Part shown: piece after piece, positions 1 through 6,135 of the stretch
Position numbering within the stretch: position 1 is the stretch's first letter
Layout: each line of letters starts with the position of its first letter
Source: Alistipes sp.
GTDB lineage: Bacteria > Bacteroidota > Bacteroidia > Bacteroidales > Rikenellaceae
Direction of reading: 5' to 3'
Length of the DNA stretch: 6,561 nt
NCBI GenBank assembly: GCA_017646785.1
Contig: JAGCLX010000087.1
Location: forward strand, 1 to 6,561
Notes under the pieces: model-generated
Told to the model about the DNA's origin: nothing
What the model saw: the letters and a program-made list of their open reading frames with translations, nothing else
The model's database searches: none
Made by a program: the position numbers and the translations under genes

Positions 1-411
1 GAGATGCCTGAGGGTATGGTTGAGAACCAGAAGTTCCCAGAGCCTATCATCACCCCTACAACAAAGGCTGACGAGGGTCACGACGAGGATATCTCTAAGG
101 AGGAGATTATCGCACAGGGCCTCGTATCACGTGAGGAGTACGAGCAGCTGGAGGCATACACACGCGCAATCTTCCAGCGCGGTACTGAGATTGCTGCTAA
201 GATGGGTCTTATCCTTGTTGATACAAAGTATGAGTTCGGTAAGAAGAACGGCACCATCTACCTCATGGACGAGATTCACACTCCCGACTCATCACGCTAC
301 TTCTATAAGGAGGGCTACGAGGAGCGCCTTGCCAAGGGTGAGAAGCAGAAGCAGCTCTCTAAGGAGTTCGTTCGCGAGTGGTTGATGGAGAATGGCTTCC
401 AGGGTCAGTAG
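1..411 (+). CDS. purC: Phosphoribosylaminoimidazole-succinocarboxamide synthase (SAICAR synthase), 5'-partial, ends at a premature amber codon
   Basis: PurC joins CAIR and aspartate using ATP to make SAICAR in cytosolic purine synthesis. The frame is open from base 1, so the N-terminal part lies outside the window. The visible 136 residues contain the family signature LVDTKYEFG (visible residues 72-80) and the following block [16 protein letters not shown], which belongs to the nucleotide/substrate site. The helical insert around EDISKEEI resembles the long (roughly 310-residue) PurC that I recall from Bacteroidales. The frame stops at TAG 409-411, directly after FQGQ. Relatives as I recall them continue here with an acidic residue followed by GQ.VP.MT, and the same frame downstream encodes exactly that continuation. 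The product as written would therefore lack about 54 C-terminal residues. Family assignment is very secure. Whether the protein is really truncated is open. Confidence 0.93.
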   Translation, partial: EMPEGMVENQKFPEPIITPTTKADEGHDEDISKEEIIAQGLVSREEYEQLEAYTRAIFQRGTEIAAKMGLILVDTKYEFGKKNGTIYLMDEIHTPDSSRYFYKEGYEERLAKGEKQKQLSKEFVREWLMENGFQGQ

Positions 412-576
412 GGTCAGCAGGTACCCGACATGACACCCGAGGTTGTTGCAGGCATCACCGAGCGCTATATCGAGTTGTTCGAGGCTGTAACTGGCGAGAA
501 GTTTGTTCGCGCTGAGGATGGCGACATCGAGGCTCGCATCGAGAAGAACGTATCGGAGTACATCAAGACTTTGTAG
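412..576 (+). pseudogene. purC: Stranded C-terminal part of purC, in frame behind the TAG codon
   Basis: Reading straight on from TAG 409-411 in the same frame gives 54 codons up to a second TAG at 574-576. They encode GQQVPDMTPEVV, ITERYIELFEAVTGEKFV and ARIEKNVSEYIKTL. This is a typical C-terminal helix pair of the long PurC form, with no further stops or frameshifts. There is no start codon close behind the TAG. The first internal ATG is at 430-432, and it would give only a fragment that could not fold or act alone. The intact coding pattern means the TAG is recent, is a sequencing or assembly error, or is read through. A single change, GAG to TAG, would explain it. Coordinates 1-576 together form the ancestral gene end. 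Confidence 0.85.
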
Positions 577-604
577 TCGTGAAGTGCAATGGACAATAAA
601 TAAG

Positions 605-631
605 AAAAGAGGGTTTCGGCCCTCTTTTTTT
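605..631 (+). terminator. Rho-independent terminator of purC
   Basis: A 9-bp stem, AAAAGAGGG (605-613) with CCCTCTTTT (620-628), closes a six-base loop TTTCGG and runs into an unbroken T tract ending at 631. It sits 28 nt after the final purC stop at 574-576. That position supports the purC transcript unit really extending to 576 rather than ending at the internal TAG. The A-rich left side may let it work weakly in the other direction too. Confidence 0.88.
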
Positions 632-690
632 GTAGCAGGAGTAGCCGCTACCCAATTTTTCATCAGAGTGGTGTGGTAGTGGTGCATCAC

Positions 691-746
691 AAAAGAGACC
701 TCCCAAGGATAGTACTAAAACGTACAGCCTTGGGAGGTCTACTTTT
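691..746. terminator. Long hairpin 1 with TAGTACT/ACGTAC apex, probable bidirectional terminator
   Basis: A perfect 13-bp stem pairs AGACCTCCCAAGG (696-708) with CCTTGGGAGGTCT (728-740). It extends outward, past a one-base bulge (A741), by AAAAG (691-695) with CTTTT (742-746). Inside, a small internal loop (709-711 / 726-727) leads to a second 4-bp stem, GTAC (712-715) with GTAC (722-725), closed by TAAAAC. The A tract on one side and T tract on the other give terminator character on both strands, as expected between convergent genes. The two-storey top is more complex than a plain terminator needs and is shared with the hairpin at 821-874. Structure is seen directly; function is inferred. 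Confidence 0.75.
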
Positions 747-753
747 AGGGATG

Positions 754-884
754 TGCCGCTAACGCGCCACTATCATGGAAAAGGATTTTTGATTAGAAGG
801 CTGCAGATACAACGCTCGGCAAAAATGCCGTCGATGGGTAGTACTTGACGTACGTCCCATTGACGGCACTTTTTGTTAGCGGCA
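754..884. repeat. 10-bp inverted repeat enclosing hairpin 2
   Basis: TGCCGCTAAC at 754-763 is the exact reverse complement of GTTAGCGGCA at 875-884. The right arm directly abuts the T tract of the hairpin ending at 874, while the left arm is separated from the hairpin by 57 nt. The two arms could pair and enclose hairpin 2. Flanking bases (GATG on the left, GTAG on the right) do not form a target-site duplication, and there is no transposase. The right arm also overlaps a local stem-loop, GGCAG (881-885) with CTGCC (893-897), so the two structures would compete. Confidence 0.6.
821..874. terminator. Long hairpin 2 with the same apex, probable terminator of proS (bidirectional)
   Basis: A 13-bp stem pairs TGCCGTCGATGGG (826-838) with CCCATTGACGGCA (856-868), including one G-T wobble (833/861). 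It extends past a one-base bulge (C869) by AAAAA (821-825) with TTTTT (870-874). A 2x2 internal loop (839-840 / 854-855) is followed by GTAC (841-844) with GTAC (850-853), closed by TTGAC. Read on the minus strand it begins 36 nt after the proS stop and ends in a T run, so it is well placed to end proS transcription. Its design matches hairpin 691-746 almost feature for feature, although the basal stem sequence differs. Confidence 0.78.
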
Positions 885-897
885 GTAGATGTCTGCC
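881..897. other. Small stem-loop just downstream of proS
   Basis: GGCAG (881-885) pairs with CTGCC (893-897) around a seven-base loop. On the minus strand it begins 13 nt after the proS stop codon. It has no T run of its own and shares bases with the inverted repeat arm 875-884, so it may be an alternative fold or chance. Confidence 0.35.
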
Positions 898-910
898 TTA
901 TAATCGAAAA

Positions 911-2395
911 TTAATATGATTTTGCAAAGAGAACGCGATACTTAGAGGGCTTGCCTGAGAATACACATGTACCCTTCTCCTCAACTACATCCATAGGTAT
1001 GCAGCGGATAGTCGCCTTTGTAGCCTCCTTGATAGCCTGCTCTGTCTCGGGAGTGCCATCCCAATGTGCTGAGATGAAGCCACCCTTCTCGTTGAGCACC
1101 TGCTGGAACTCCTCCCATGTGTCAACCTTAGTGATCATAGAGTTACGGTAGTCGAGAGCCTTCTGGAAGATGTTAGCCTGAATCTCGTCGAGAAGAGCCA
1201 CGATGCGCTCTGTAAGACCCTCCTGCGAAACAATCTCCTTAGAGAGTGTATCGCGGCGTGCAAGCTCGATAGTGCCATTCTCCATATCGCGAGGGCCGAG
1301 TGCGAGGCGCACAGGCACACCCTTCAACTCATACTCAGCAAACTTGAAGCCTGAGCGCACATTGTCACGGCCATCAACCTTAACAGATACGCCCTTAGCG
1401 CGAAGCTCCTTTGCCATCTCCTCGAGGCGTGCAACAACCTGAAGACGCTGCTCCTCACCCTTGTAGATAGGTACCATAACAACCTGGATAGGGGCCAATT
1501 TTGGAGGAAGAACAAGACCGTTGTTATCTGAGTGAGCCATGATAAGAGCACCCATAAGGCGTGTTGACACACCCCATGATGTTGCCCAAACATACTCCTG
1601 CTTACCCTCCTTGCTTGTGTACTGCACGTCGAATGCCTTTGCGAAGTTCTGACCAAGGAAGTGCGATGTACCGCTCTGGAGTGCCTTACCATCCTGCATA
1701 AGAGCCTCGATGGTTAGCGTATCTACAGCACCCGCAAAGCGCTCATTGGGCGACTTATGACCTACGATAACGGGAACACCCATCCACTCCTCAGCGAAGG
1801 TCTTGTAGACATTAATCATGCGCTCTGTCTCCTCGATAGCCTCCTCAGCCGTTGCGTGTGCTGTGTGACCCTCCTGCCAGAGGAACTCTGCTGTACGGAG
1901 GAACAGACGTGTACGCATCTCCCAGCGCACCACGTTAGCCCACTGGTTGCAGAGGATAGGTAGATCGCGGTATGATGTGATCCAATTCTTGTATGTATTC
2001 CAAATGATTGTCTCCGATGTGGGGCGCACGATAAGCTCCTCCTCGAGGCGTGCTGCGGGGTCTACGACAACACCCTTACCCTCCTCATCATTCTTAAGGC
2101 GGTAGTGTGTAACTACAGCACACTCCTTTGCGAAGCCCTCAACGTGGCTTGCCTCACGCGAGAAGAACGACTTAGGGATGAAGAGTGGGAAGTATGCATT
2201 CTCGTGTCCTGTCTCCTTGAACATGCGGTCGAGGACATCGCGCATCTTCTCCCAGATAGCATAGCCATAGGGCTTGATTACCATACAGCCACGCACAGCT
2301 GAGTTCTCAGCAAGGCCAGCCTTGATAACCAAATCGTTATACCACTGCGAGTAGTTCTCATCGCTCTTGGTCAAATCTTTCAATTCAATTGCCAT
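911..2395 (-). CDS. proS: Prolyl-tRNA synthetase, archaeal/eukaryotic-type (class II)
   Basis: ProS charges tRNA-Pro with proline in the cytosol. The 494 residues match the short archaeal/eukaryotic-type ProRS found in Bacteroidetes. The ATP/proline-contacting RPTSE lies at 124-128. Class II motif 2 is VVRWE plus [12 protein letters not shown] (about 155-178). Motif 3 is [15 protein letters not shown] (276-290, Arg279). An anticodon-binding domain begins at [10 protein letters not shown] (about 301), and the C-terminal domain ends with the typical FAKSY. There is no editing (INS) domain between motifs 2 and 3. The C-terminal zinc-binding domain has lost ligands: WDG near 445-447 and CVFSGKPS at 477-484 appear where WCG and CxxC occur in zinc-binding relatives. 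The start is ATG at 2393-2395, with no Shine-Dalgarno sequence. It is transcribed alone from the 2396-2514 leader and stops with TAA. Confidence 0.97.
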   Translation of the reverse strand: MAIELKDLTKSDENYSQWYNDLVIKAGLAENSAVRGCMVIKPYGYAIWEKMRDVLDRMFKETGHENAYFPLFIPKSFFSREASHVEGFAKECAVVTHYRLKNDEEGKGVVVDPAARLEEELIVRPTSETIIWNTYKNWITSYRDLPILCNQWANVVRWEMRTRLFLRTAEFLWQEGHTAHATAEEAIEETERMINVYKTFAEEWMGVPVIVGHKSPNERFAGAVDTLTIEALMQDGKALQSGTSHFLGQNFAKAFDVQYTSKEGKQEYVWATSWGVSTRLMGALIMAHSDNNGLVLPPKLAPIQVVMVPIYKGEEQRLQVVARLEEMAKELRAKGVSVKVDGRDNVRSGFKFAEYELKGVPVRLALGPRDMENGTIELARRDTLSKEIVSQEGLTERIVALLDEIQANIFQKALDYRNSMITKVDTWEEFQQVLNEKGGFISAHWDGTPETEQAIKEATKATIRCIPMDVVEEKGTCVFSGKPSKYRVLFAKSY

Positions 2396-2448
2396 ATTCT
2401 ATATTTTTTTGTTTATTCGCTTCGTACCTATATAAAAAAGCATAATGC

Positions 2449-2482
2449 GCGACAAAGGTAATAACATTTTACCATTTGTCGC
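2449..2482. repeat. Near-perfect palindrome in the recX-proS gap
   Basis: GCGACAAAGGTAA (2449-2461) is complementary to TTACCATTTGTCGC (2469-2482) apart from one extra A at 2474. The arms are separated by seven bases. It overlaps the best proS promoter box, so it could be an operator for a dimeric regulator. Read on the minus strand it could also fold as a hairpin downstream of recX, with a T-rich stretch (2434-2439 complement) about 10 nt after it, giving a weak terminator. The sequence alone does not decide between the two. Confidence 0.6.
2453..2460 (-). promoter_or_regulatory. Probable Bacteroidetes-type -7 box of the proS promoter
   Basis: On the minus strand these bases read TACCTTTG, an exact match to the Bacteroidetes primary-sigma -7 consensus TAnnTTTG. 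It would give a leader of roughly 45-50 nt before the proS ATG. The -33 region, about 20 nt upstream (near 2480-2485, reading GTGCG), lacks a clear TTTG, so the match is one-sided. The box lies inside one arm of the palindrome 2449-2482. Confidence 0.5.
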
Positions 2483-2514
2483 ACACTTTTTTCCACTTTT
2501 TATTCTGCCTACTG

Positions 2515-3009
2515 CTATTTTTGCTTTGCAACCTTATCTACCGCCTCCATCGCCATGTCGTAGTCGTAGCCCAAGCCGAGAGCATAGCGCAGTAATTTAC
2601 CTCGTAGTTCGTAGTCGTTTGCAGCCTTCGTAGTGCGCAGCTTTCGTTCGAGCTTCTCGCGTAGGCGCTCCTCTTGGCTATCATCTTCTATAAGCTCGGC
2701 GAGCACCCCACTAATCACCTCGCGCTCAACACCCTTAAGGCGCAACTGCATCGCTATCTTACGCTCTCCCCACCCCGCGAGTCGGCTCTTCTCGCGCGTG
2801 TATGCCTCAGCATAGCGACGGTTATCTATGTATCGGTCGGCAAGGAGCTTATTGAGCACACCACGCTGCTCCGCCTCGAGGACACCCCATGTGCGCATAA
2901 GACGCAGTGCATCACCCGTGCTCTTCTCGCTGCGAGCACATAGGCGCATCAACGACTGCATGGCCTGCTGTGCCGTCTTTGGCTTACGCTCTCGCGGCTG
3001 TGGCGTCAT
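2515..3009 (-). CDS. recX: Regulatory protein RecX
   Basis: RecX binds RecA filaments and limits their growth, modulating recombination and the SOS response. The protein is almost entirely helical, with the repeated three-helix pattern of the family. Recognisable pieces are LMRTWGV, LADRYIDNRRYAEAYTREK and LAGWGERKIAMQLRLKGV, which correspond to the conserved core of Bacteroidales RecX. It is 164 residues from the start chosen here. That start (ATG 3007-3009, protein MTPQPRERKP) overlaps the prmC stop as ATGA, the usual sign of translational coupling. A longer reading from ATG 3034-3036 adds only MRKGEFDSE and would overlap prmC by 31 nt. The N-terminus to about residue 12 is basic and unlikely to be structured. 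It is the last gene of the minus-strand cluster and ends with TAG. No SOS box was recognised nearby. Confidence 0.9.
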   Translation of the reverse strand: MTPQPRERKPKTAQQAMQSLMRLCARSEKSTGDALRLMRTWGVLEAEQRGVLNKLLADRYIDNRRYAEAYTREKSRLAGWGERKIAMQLRLKGVEREVISGVLAELIEDDSQEERLREKLERKLRTTKAANDYELRGKLLRYALGLGYDYDMAMEAVDKVAKQK

Positions 3010-3863
3010 CTCGCTATCGAACTCACCCTTGCGCATATCATTCGTGGTTTTCCTCTAAAGTCCTCTCTTACAACTATATCTGCATACCCCTCTGCCTCCA
3101 GCATGCTCATCATCTCCTCTACGAGCAACTCATAAATCTCGAAGTAGAGGCGACCATCGACGTTGAGCATCTTGCGACCACAGCGCGCAATAGCACGGTA
3201 GAACACCAGCGGGTCACCATCCTCAACAAAGAGCGCCATATCTGGCTCATGCTCCGTGACATTGGGGCGCATAAGCTGCCTATCACTATCGGGGATATAT
3301 GGGGGATTTGAGACTATAACATCGAACATAACACCCTCAAAATGAGAGCTGAAGTCGGAGAGCGCATCACCCTCAACAAAGCGTACATCGGGGGCATACT
3401 CCGCACCATTCTCTCGCGCTATGGCAAGTGCCTCACGAGACAGATCCATCGCCCACACCTCGCTATTTTTTACCATGCGCTTTAGGGCTATAGCGATACA
3501 GCCGCTACCCGTGCAAACATCCAAGATATGAGCACCACTCTTTGCCTCGCGTGCCACCCAATCCACCAACTCCTCAGTCTCTGGTCGCGGTATAAGCACA
3601 CCCTCGCGCACGGCAAGCTCCATATCAACAAACTCCGCCCTGCCAACGATATACTGCACCGGGCGCCACGCACGTAGCTCCTCGAATATACTCTCTAATT
3701 CAGGAATTTGCAGCTCCACATTTGGCTCTATGAAAAGGTCGTTACGCGAGATATGACCCTTAGAAAGGAGTATCATCTCGGCAATCTGGCGTTCCTCAAC
3801 CTCGGGGTAGCACTCGCCCGCCACTGCCACGAGCTGCATGAATATCTCTCTGCGCGTAGCCAT
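3006..3863 (-). CDS. prmC: Release factor glutamine methyltransferase PrmC (HemK)
   Basis: PrmC uses S-adenosylmethionine to N5-methylate the glutamine of the GGQ motif in peptide release factors RF1 and RF2. All family marks are present in 285 residues. There is a helical N-terminal substrate domain, then RPVQYIVGRAEF (67-78) and IPRPETEELV (91-100). The SAM-binding motif I is ILDVCTGSGCIAIAL (113-127). The acidic VWAMDLS follows at about 136-142. The catalytic NPPY is at 186-189 in IVSNPPYIPDSD, and EHEPDMALFVEDGDPL follows at about 204-219. The ATG at 3861-3863 directly follows the aroC TAG with no intervening base and in the same frame. Its TGA stop overlaps the proposed recX ATG, so translation of all three is probably coupled. 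Confidence 0.97.
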   Translation of the reverse strand: MATRREIFMQLVAVAGECYPEVEERQIAEMILLSKGHISRNDLFIEPNVELQIPELESIFEELRAWRPVQYIVGRAEFVDMELAVREGVLIPRPETEELVDWVAREAKSGAHILDVCTGSGCIAIALKRMVKNSEVWAMDLSREALAIARENGAEYAPDVRFVEGDALSDFSSHFEGVMFDVIVSNPPYIPDSDRQLMRPNVTEHEPDMALFVEDGDPLVFYRAIARCGRKMLNVDGRLYFEIYELLVEEMMSMLEAEGYADIVVREDFRGKPRMICARVSSIAR

Positions 3864-4844
3864 CTACAACTGCAATTTTAGGTCAGCGAGCGCCACAGCA
3901 GCCATAGCCTCAACAACCACAGCAGCACGACGCGCAATGCATGCATCGTGTCTTCCGCCAATCACAAGAGGCTTAACCTCGCCAGCCACAAAGTCGTAGG
4001 TCATCTGCTCCTTGGCTATGCTTGGCGTGGGCTTAATAGCCACACGCACAACGATATCATTACCGTTGGCAATGCCACCATTTATGCCACCCTCGTTATT
4101 TGTATATGTCACACCAGACTCACTAATAATCATATCGTTACGCTCCGAGCCACGCTTGCGTGCCGACTCAAAGCCATCACCAAACTCCACACCCTTGACA
4201 GCGGGAATAGAGAAGAGCAGGTGCGCCATGACACTCTCCACAGAGTCAAAGAATGGCTCACCCAAAGACTCTATAGCACCAGAAATACGGCACTCAACAA
4301 CACCTCCCACAGAGTCGCCATCAGCTGCGGTACGACTAATAATTTCGTCAAATTTAGCCTCATCACGCACCCCAGCAACCTCAACTATGCGCGTGTTAAA
4401 CACCACACCAGCAAGCAGCGCCTTAGCCACCGTACCCGCAGCAACAAGCGCCACGGTCATGCGTCCCGAGGCCATGCCTCCACCCGCGATATCGCACTCC
4501 TCGCCATACTTCTTCAGCTGCACCAAGTCAGCATGCGAGGGGCGTGGCTGACGACGCAGATGGTCGTAGTCATGGCTACGTAAGTTACTATTACTAAAGC
4601 TAATACGCAACACGCCACCCGTAGTTACACCCTCCGCATCAAACCCCTCAACAGTGGGCACATCAGCCTCATGGCGTGGAGTCTCGCCACAGCGCTGTGG
4701 ACGGCGTCTATCTATATCCACCATAAAGGCCTCCATAGGCAATGCGACACCCGCGGGCACACCCTCAACGAGCACACCCACCTCCTCGGCGTGCGAAGCA
4801 CCAAATATGGTTATTTTGAATCTATTTCCGAAGCTATTATTCAC
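3864..4844 (-). CDS. aroC: Chorismate synthase, divergent short form
   Basis: AroC converts EPSP to chorismate using reduced FMN, the last step of the shikimate pathway, after the product of the adjacent aroA. The fold is clear throughout: FGNRFKITIFGASH (5-18), DIDRRRPQ (43-50), RPSHAD (101-106), AGGGMASGRMT (120-130), EGGINGGIANG (251-261) and GRHDAC (297-302). Both conserved histidines (18 and 104) are kept. Three signatures differ from the textbook enzyme: GASHAE for GESHG, GGGMASGRMT for GGGRSSARET, and RHDAC for RHDPC. At 326 residues it is about 30 shorter than usual. These look like traits of a divergent AroC subgroup rather than decay, since the frame is clean. The start codon is GTG (4842-4844), chosen because it lies 2 nt after the aroA stop and gives the family-typical N-terminus. 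It ends with TAG. Confidence 0.94.
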   Translation of the reverse strand: MNNSFGNRFKITIFGASHAEEVGVLVEGVPAGVALPMEAFMVDIDRRRPQRCGETPRHEADVPTVEGFDAEGVTTGGVLRISFSNSNLRSHDYDHLRRQPRPSHADLVQLKKYGEECDIAGGGMASGRMTVALVAAGTVAKALLAGVVFNTRIVEVAGVRDEAKFDEIISRTAADGDSVGGVVECRISGAIESLGEPFFDSVESVMAHLLFSIPAVKGVEFGDGFESARKRGSERNDMIISESGVTYTNNEGGINGGIANGNDIVVRVAIKPTPSIAKEQMTYDFVAGEVKPLVIGGRHDACIARRAAVVVEAMAAVALADLKLQL

Positions 4845-4846
4845 TT

Positions 4847-6112
4847 CTACTTATGCGTTTTAAGCATTTCAATATCCTCAAAGAATGAGGGGTAGCTCTT
4901 AGCCACGCACTCACGATTGCGGATAACGACCTCATCCTCGATACGTAGAGCCGTGAGTGCCAACGACATAGCTATGCGATGGTCACCATGTGAGTCAACC
5001 TCCGCAGCGTGGGGTTTACCACCCACCACACGCATAACATTCTCATCATAGTCGAGCTCGATATGGATGCCAAGTCGCTTATACTCATCTCTGAGCACCT
5101 CGCCACGGTCACTCTCCTTGCCCCTCAGGCGCTCTATACCATAGATTGTCGACACGCCATCCGCCGCCGCTGCCAACGCAACAAGCGCAGGGAACAGATC
5201 GGGGGAGTTGGTAGCGTCAAAGGTGAAGGCCTCCAGGTCGCGGTGGGCAACAGTGATAGAGTCCTCCTCAATGATTATTGAGGCACCCGCGCGCTCTAAA
5301 GCTCGACACACGGCCGTATCAGCCTGGCGCGATAACGTAGATATATTCTTAACCGTAACCTCTCCAGCAATAGCAGCAGCAACCATAACGAATGCCGCAG
5401 CACTCCAATCACTCTCAATAGTGTAGTCTACTGGCGTAAACTGTTGGTTACCTTCGATGTAGAACTCCGTATAGTCGCCATCGTTATGCATTATCTCAAC
5501 GCCAAAGCGTTCCAACGTCTCGAGGGTCATATCTATATATGGAGTGGATACAGCGTCGCGCACCTCAACCGTAGTATCGCGCTGTGCCAAAGGCAGGGCG
5601 ATGAGTAGGCCCGTAATAAACTGCGACGATATGCTACCATCAACGACAATCCTACCTCCCGAAATGGGACCCTTAACTTCGATGGGGAGTCTGCCACCGC
5701 CATCGCGCACCTCAACACCCAAATCACGCAATGGCGACACCATCATAGCCATGGGACGATGCTTGAGCGTGCCCTCGCCATCAATGGTCATAGCCTCGCC
5801 ACCCAGCGCCGCAATAGGCGTGAACAGACGCGCCGCCAAACCCGACTCACCAACATTTAGTCTGTTGGTCACAGGCTTTAGACCGCCTTCAATTACCAAC
5901 GTATTATCATCCTTGATCTCCACGCGCGCACCGAGCTTCTCGATAGCATCTATCGCCGAGCGAGTATCTCGGCACAACTCTATACCGCGTAGCGTAGTGC
6001 GTCCCTCGGCAAGAAGTGCCGCAGCCAACGCACGTTGCGCATAACTCTTTGAACATGGCGGTGTTACCTCGCCACACAGTCTATTTCCAAGAGGAACCGT
6101 ACTGTCATCCAT
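4847..6112 (-). CDS. aroA: 3-phosphoshikimate 1-carboxyvinyltransferase (EPSP synthase)
   Basis: AroA transfers the enolpyruvyl group of PEP to shikimate 3-phosphate, feeding the adjacent AroC. The 421-residue protein has the expected order of motifs: PPCSKSYAQRALAAALL near the N-terminus (Lys22), NVGESGLAARLF (86-97), DGSISSQFITGLLIALPL (158-175), SDWSAAAF (234-241), DLFPALVALA (305-314, Asp305), RLRGKESDR (328-336), SHGDHRIAMS (374-383) and AKSYPSFFEDI (404-414). The PEP/glyphosate-contact loop reads ESGLAARL where E. coli has NAGTAMRP. The glycine and arginine are kept, but Thr97 and Pro101 are replaced by leucines. The ATG at 6110-6112 follows lptB after 23 AT-rich bases. The stop is TAG, 2 nt before the aroC GTG, so the two are surely co-transcribed. 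Confidence 0.97.
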   Translation of the reverse strand: MDDSTVPLGNRLCGEVTPPCSKSYAQRALAAALLAEGRTTLRGIELCRDTRSAIDAIEKLGARVEIKDDNTLVIEGGLKPVTNRLNVGESGLAARLFTPIAALGGEAMTIDGEGTLKHRPMAMMVSPLRDLGVEVRDGGGRLPIEVKGPISGGRIVVDGSISSQFITGLLIALPLAQRDTTVEVRDAVSTPYIDMTLETLERFGVEIMHNDGDYTEFYIEGNQQFTPVDYTIESDWSAAAFVMVAAAIAGEVTVKNISTLSRQADTAVCRALERAGASIIIEEDSITVAHRDLEAFTFDATNSPDLFPALVALAAAADGVSTIYGIERLRGKESDRGEVLRDEYKRLGIHIELDYDENVMRVVGGKPHAAEVDSHGDHRIAMSLALTALRIEDEVVIRNRECVAKSYPSFFEDIEMLKTHK

Positions 6113-6135
6113 ATATTATATAATGCTTAATTTTA

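Larger units (their letters stand above)
577..910. other. Gene-free gap between convergent purC and proS
   Basis: No convincing coding region exists in these 334 nt. The only long open frame reaching into it (292-690, minus) is the antisense shadow of purC. The gap is instead rich in secondary structure: the purC terminator (605-631), two elaborate hairpins (691-746 and 821-874), a 10-bp inverted repeat (754-763 with 875-884) and a small stem-loop next to the proS stop (881-897). The 7-mer GCCGCTA occurs at 644-650 and 755-761, and its complement at 877-883. No Bacteroidetes-type promoter box was recognised, so a separate small RNA is possible but unsupported. Confidence 0.8.

Noticed and set aside
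409..411. Genome-wide reassignment of TAG to an amino acid
   Set aside because: TAG is the natural terminator of recX, aroC, aroA and lptB at positions that fit family lengths, and reading through aroC would fuse it to prmC. A general recoding is not compatible with this.
292..690. Open frame of 132 codons on the minus strand reaching into the purC-proS gap
   Set aside because: Two thirds of it is the complement of purC and it crosses the purC terminator. Its Leu/Ala-rich sequence comes from the complementary strand, and it has no homology that I recognise.
754..884. Integron attC-like site (CTAAC / GTTAG arms around a hairpin)
   Set aside because: The arms do not satisfy the RYYYAAC / GTTRRRY core pattern, there is no cassette gene or integrase, and the flanking genes are core housekeeping genes.
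754..884. Miniature transposable element
   Set aside because: Ten-base terminal repeats are present, but there is no target-site duplication next to them and no second copy in the window. It is kept only as an inverted repeat.
1324..1692. Open frame of 122 codons on the minus strand within proS
   Set aside because: It overlaps proS in another frame on the same strand. proS is unambiguous through this stretch.
2470..2478. Plus-strand promoter box TACCATTTG in the other palindrome arm
   Set aside because: The spacing differs from TAnnTTTG by one base, and no plus-strand gene lies downstream, only the 3' end of recX.
2396..2514. T-box type tRNA-sensing leader before proS
   Set aside because: No T-box sequence or specifier-loop arrangement is visible, and the leader from the predicted promoter is only about 50 nt.
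3948..4583. Long open frame of 211 codons on the plus strand
   Set aside because: It lies wholly antisense to aroC, has low-complexity Thr/His/Arg-rich content and shows no recognisable motif. It is a shadow of the real gene.
5544..6044. Open frame of 166 codons on the plus strand
   Set aside because: It is antisense to aroA, rich in Ser/Pro/Arg as expected from the complement of a GC-rich gene, and has no family resemblance.
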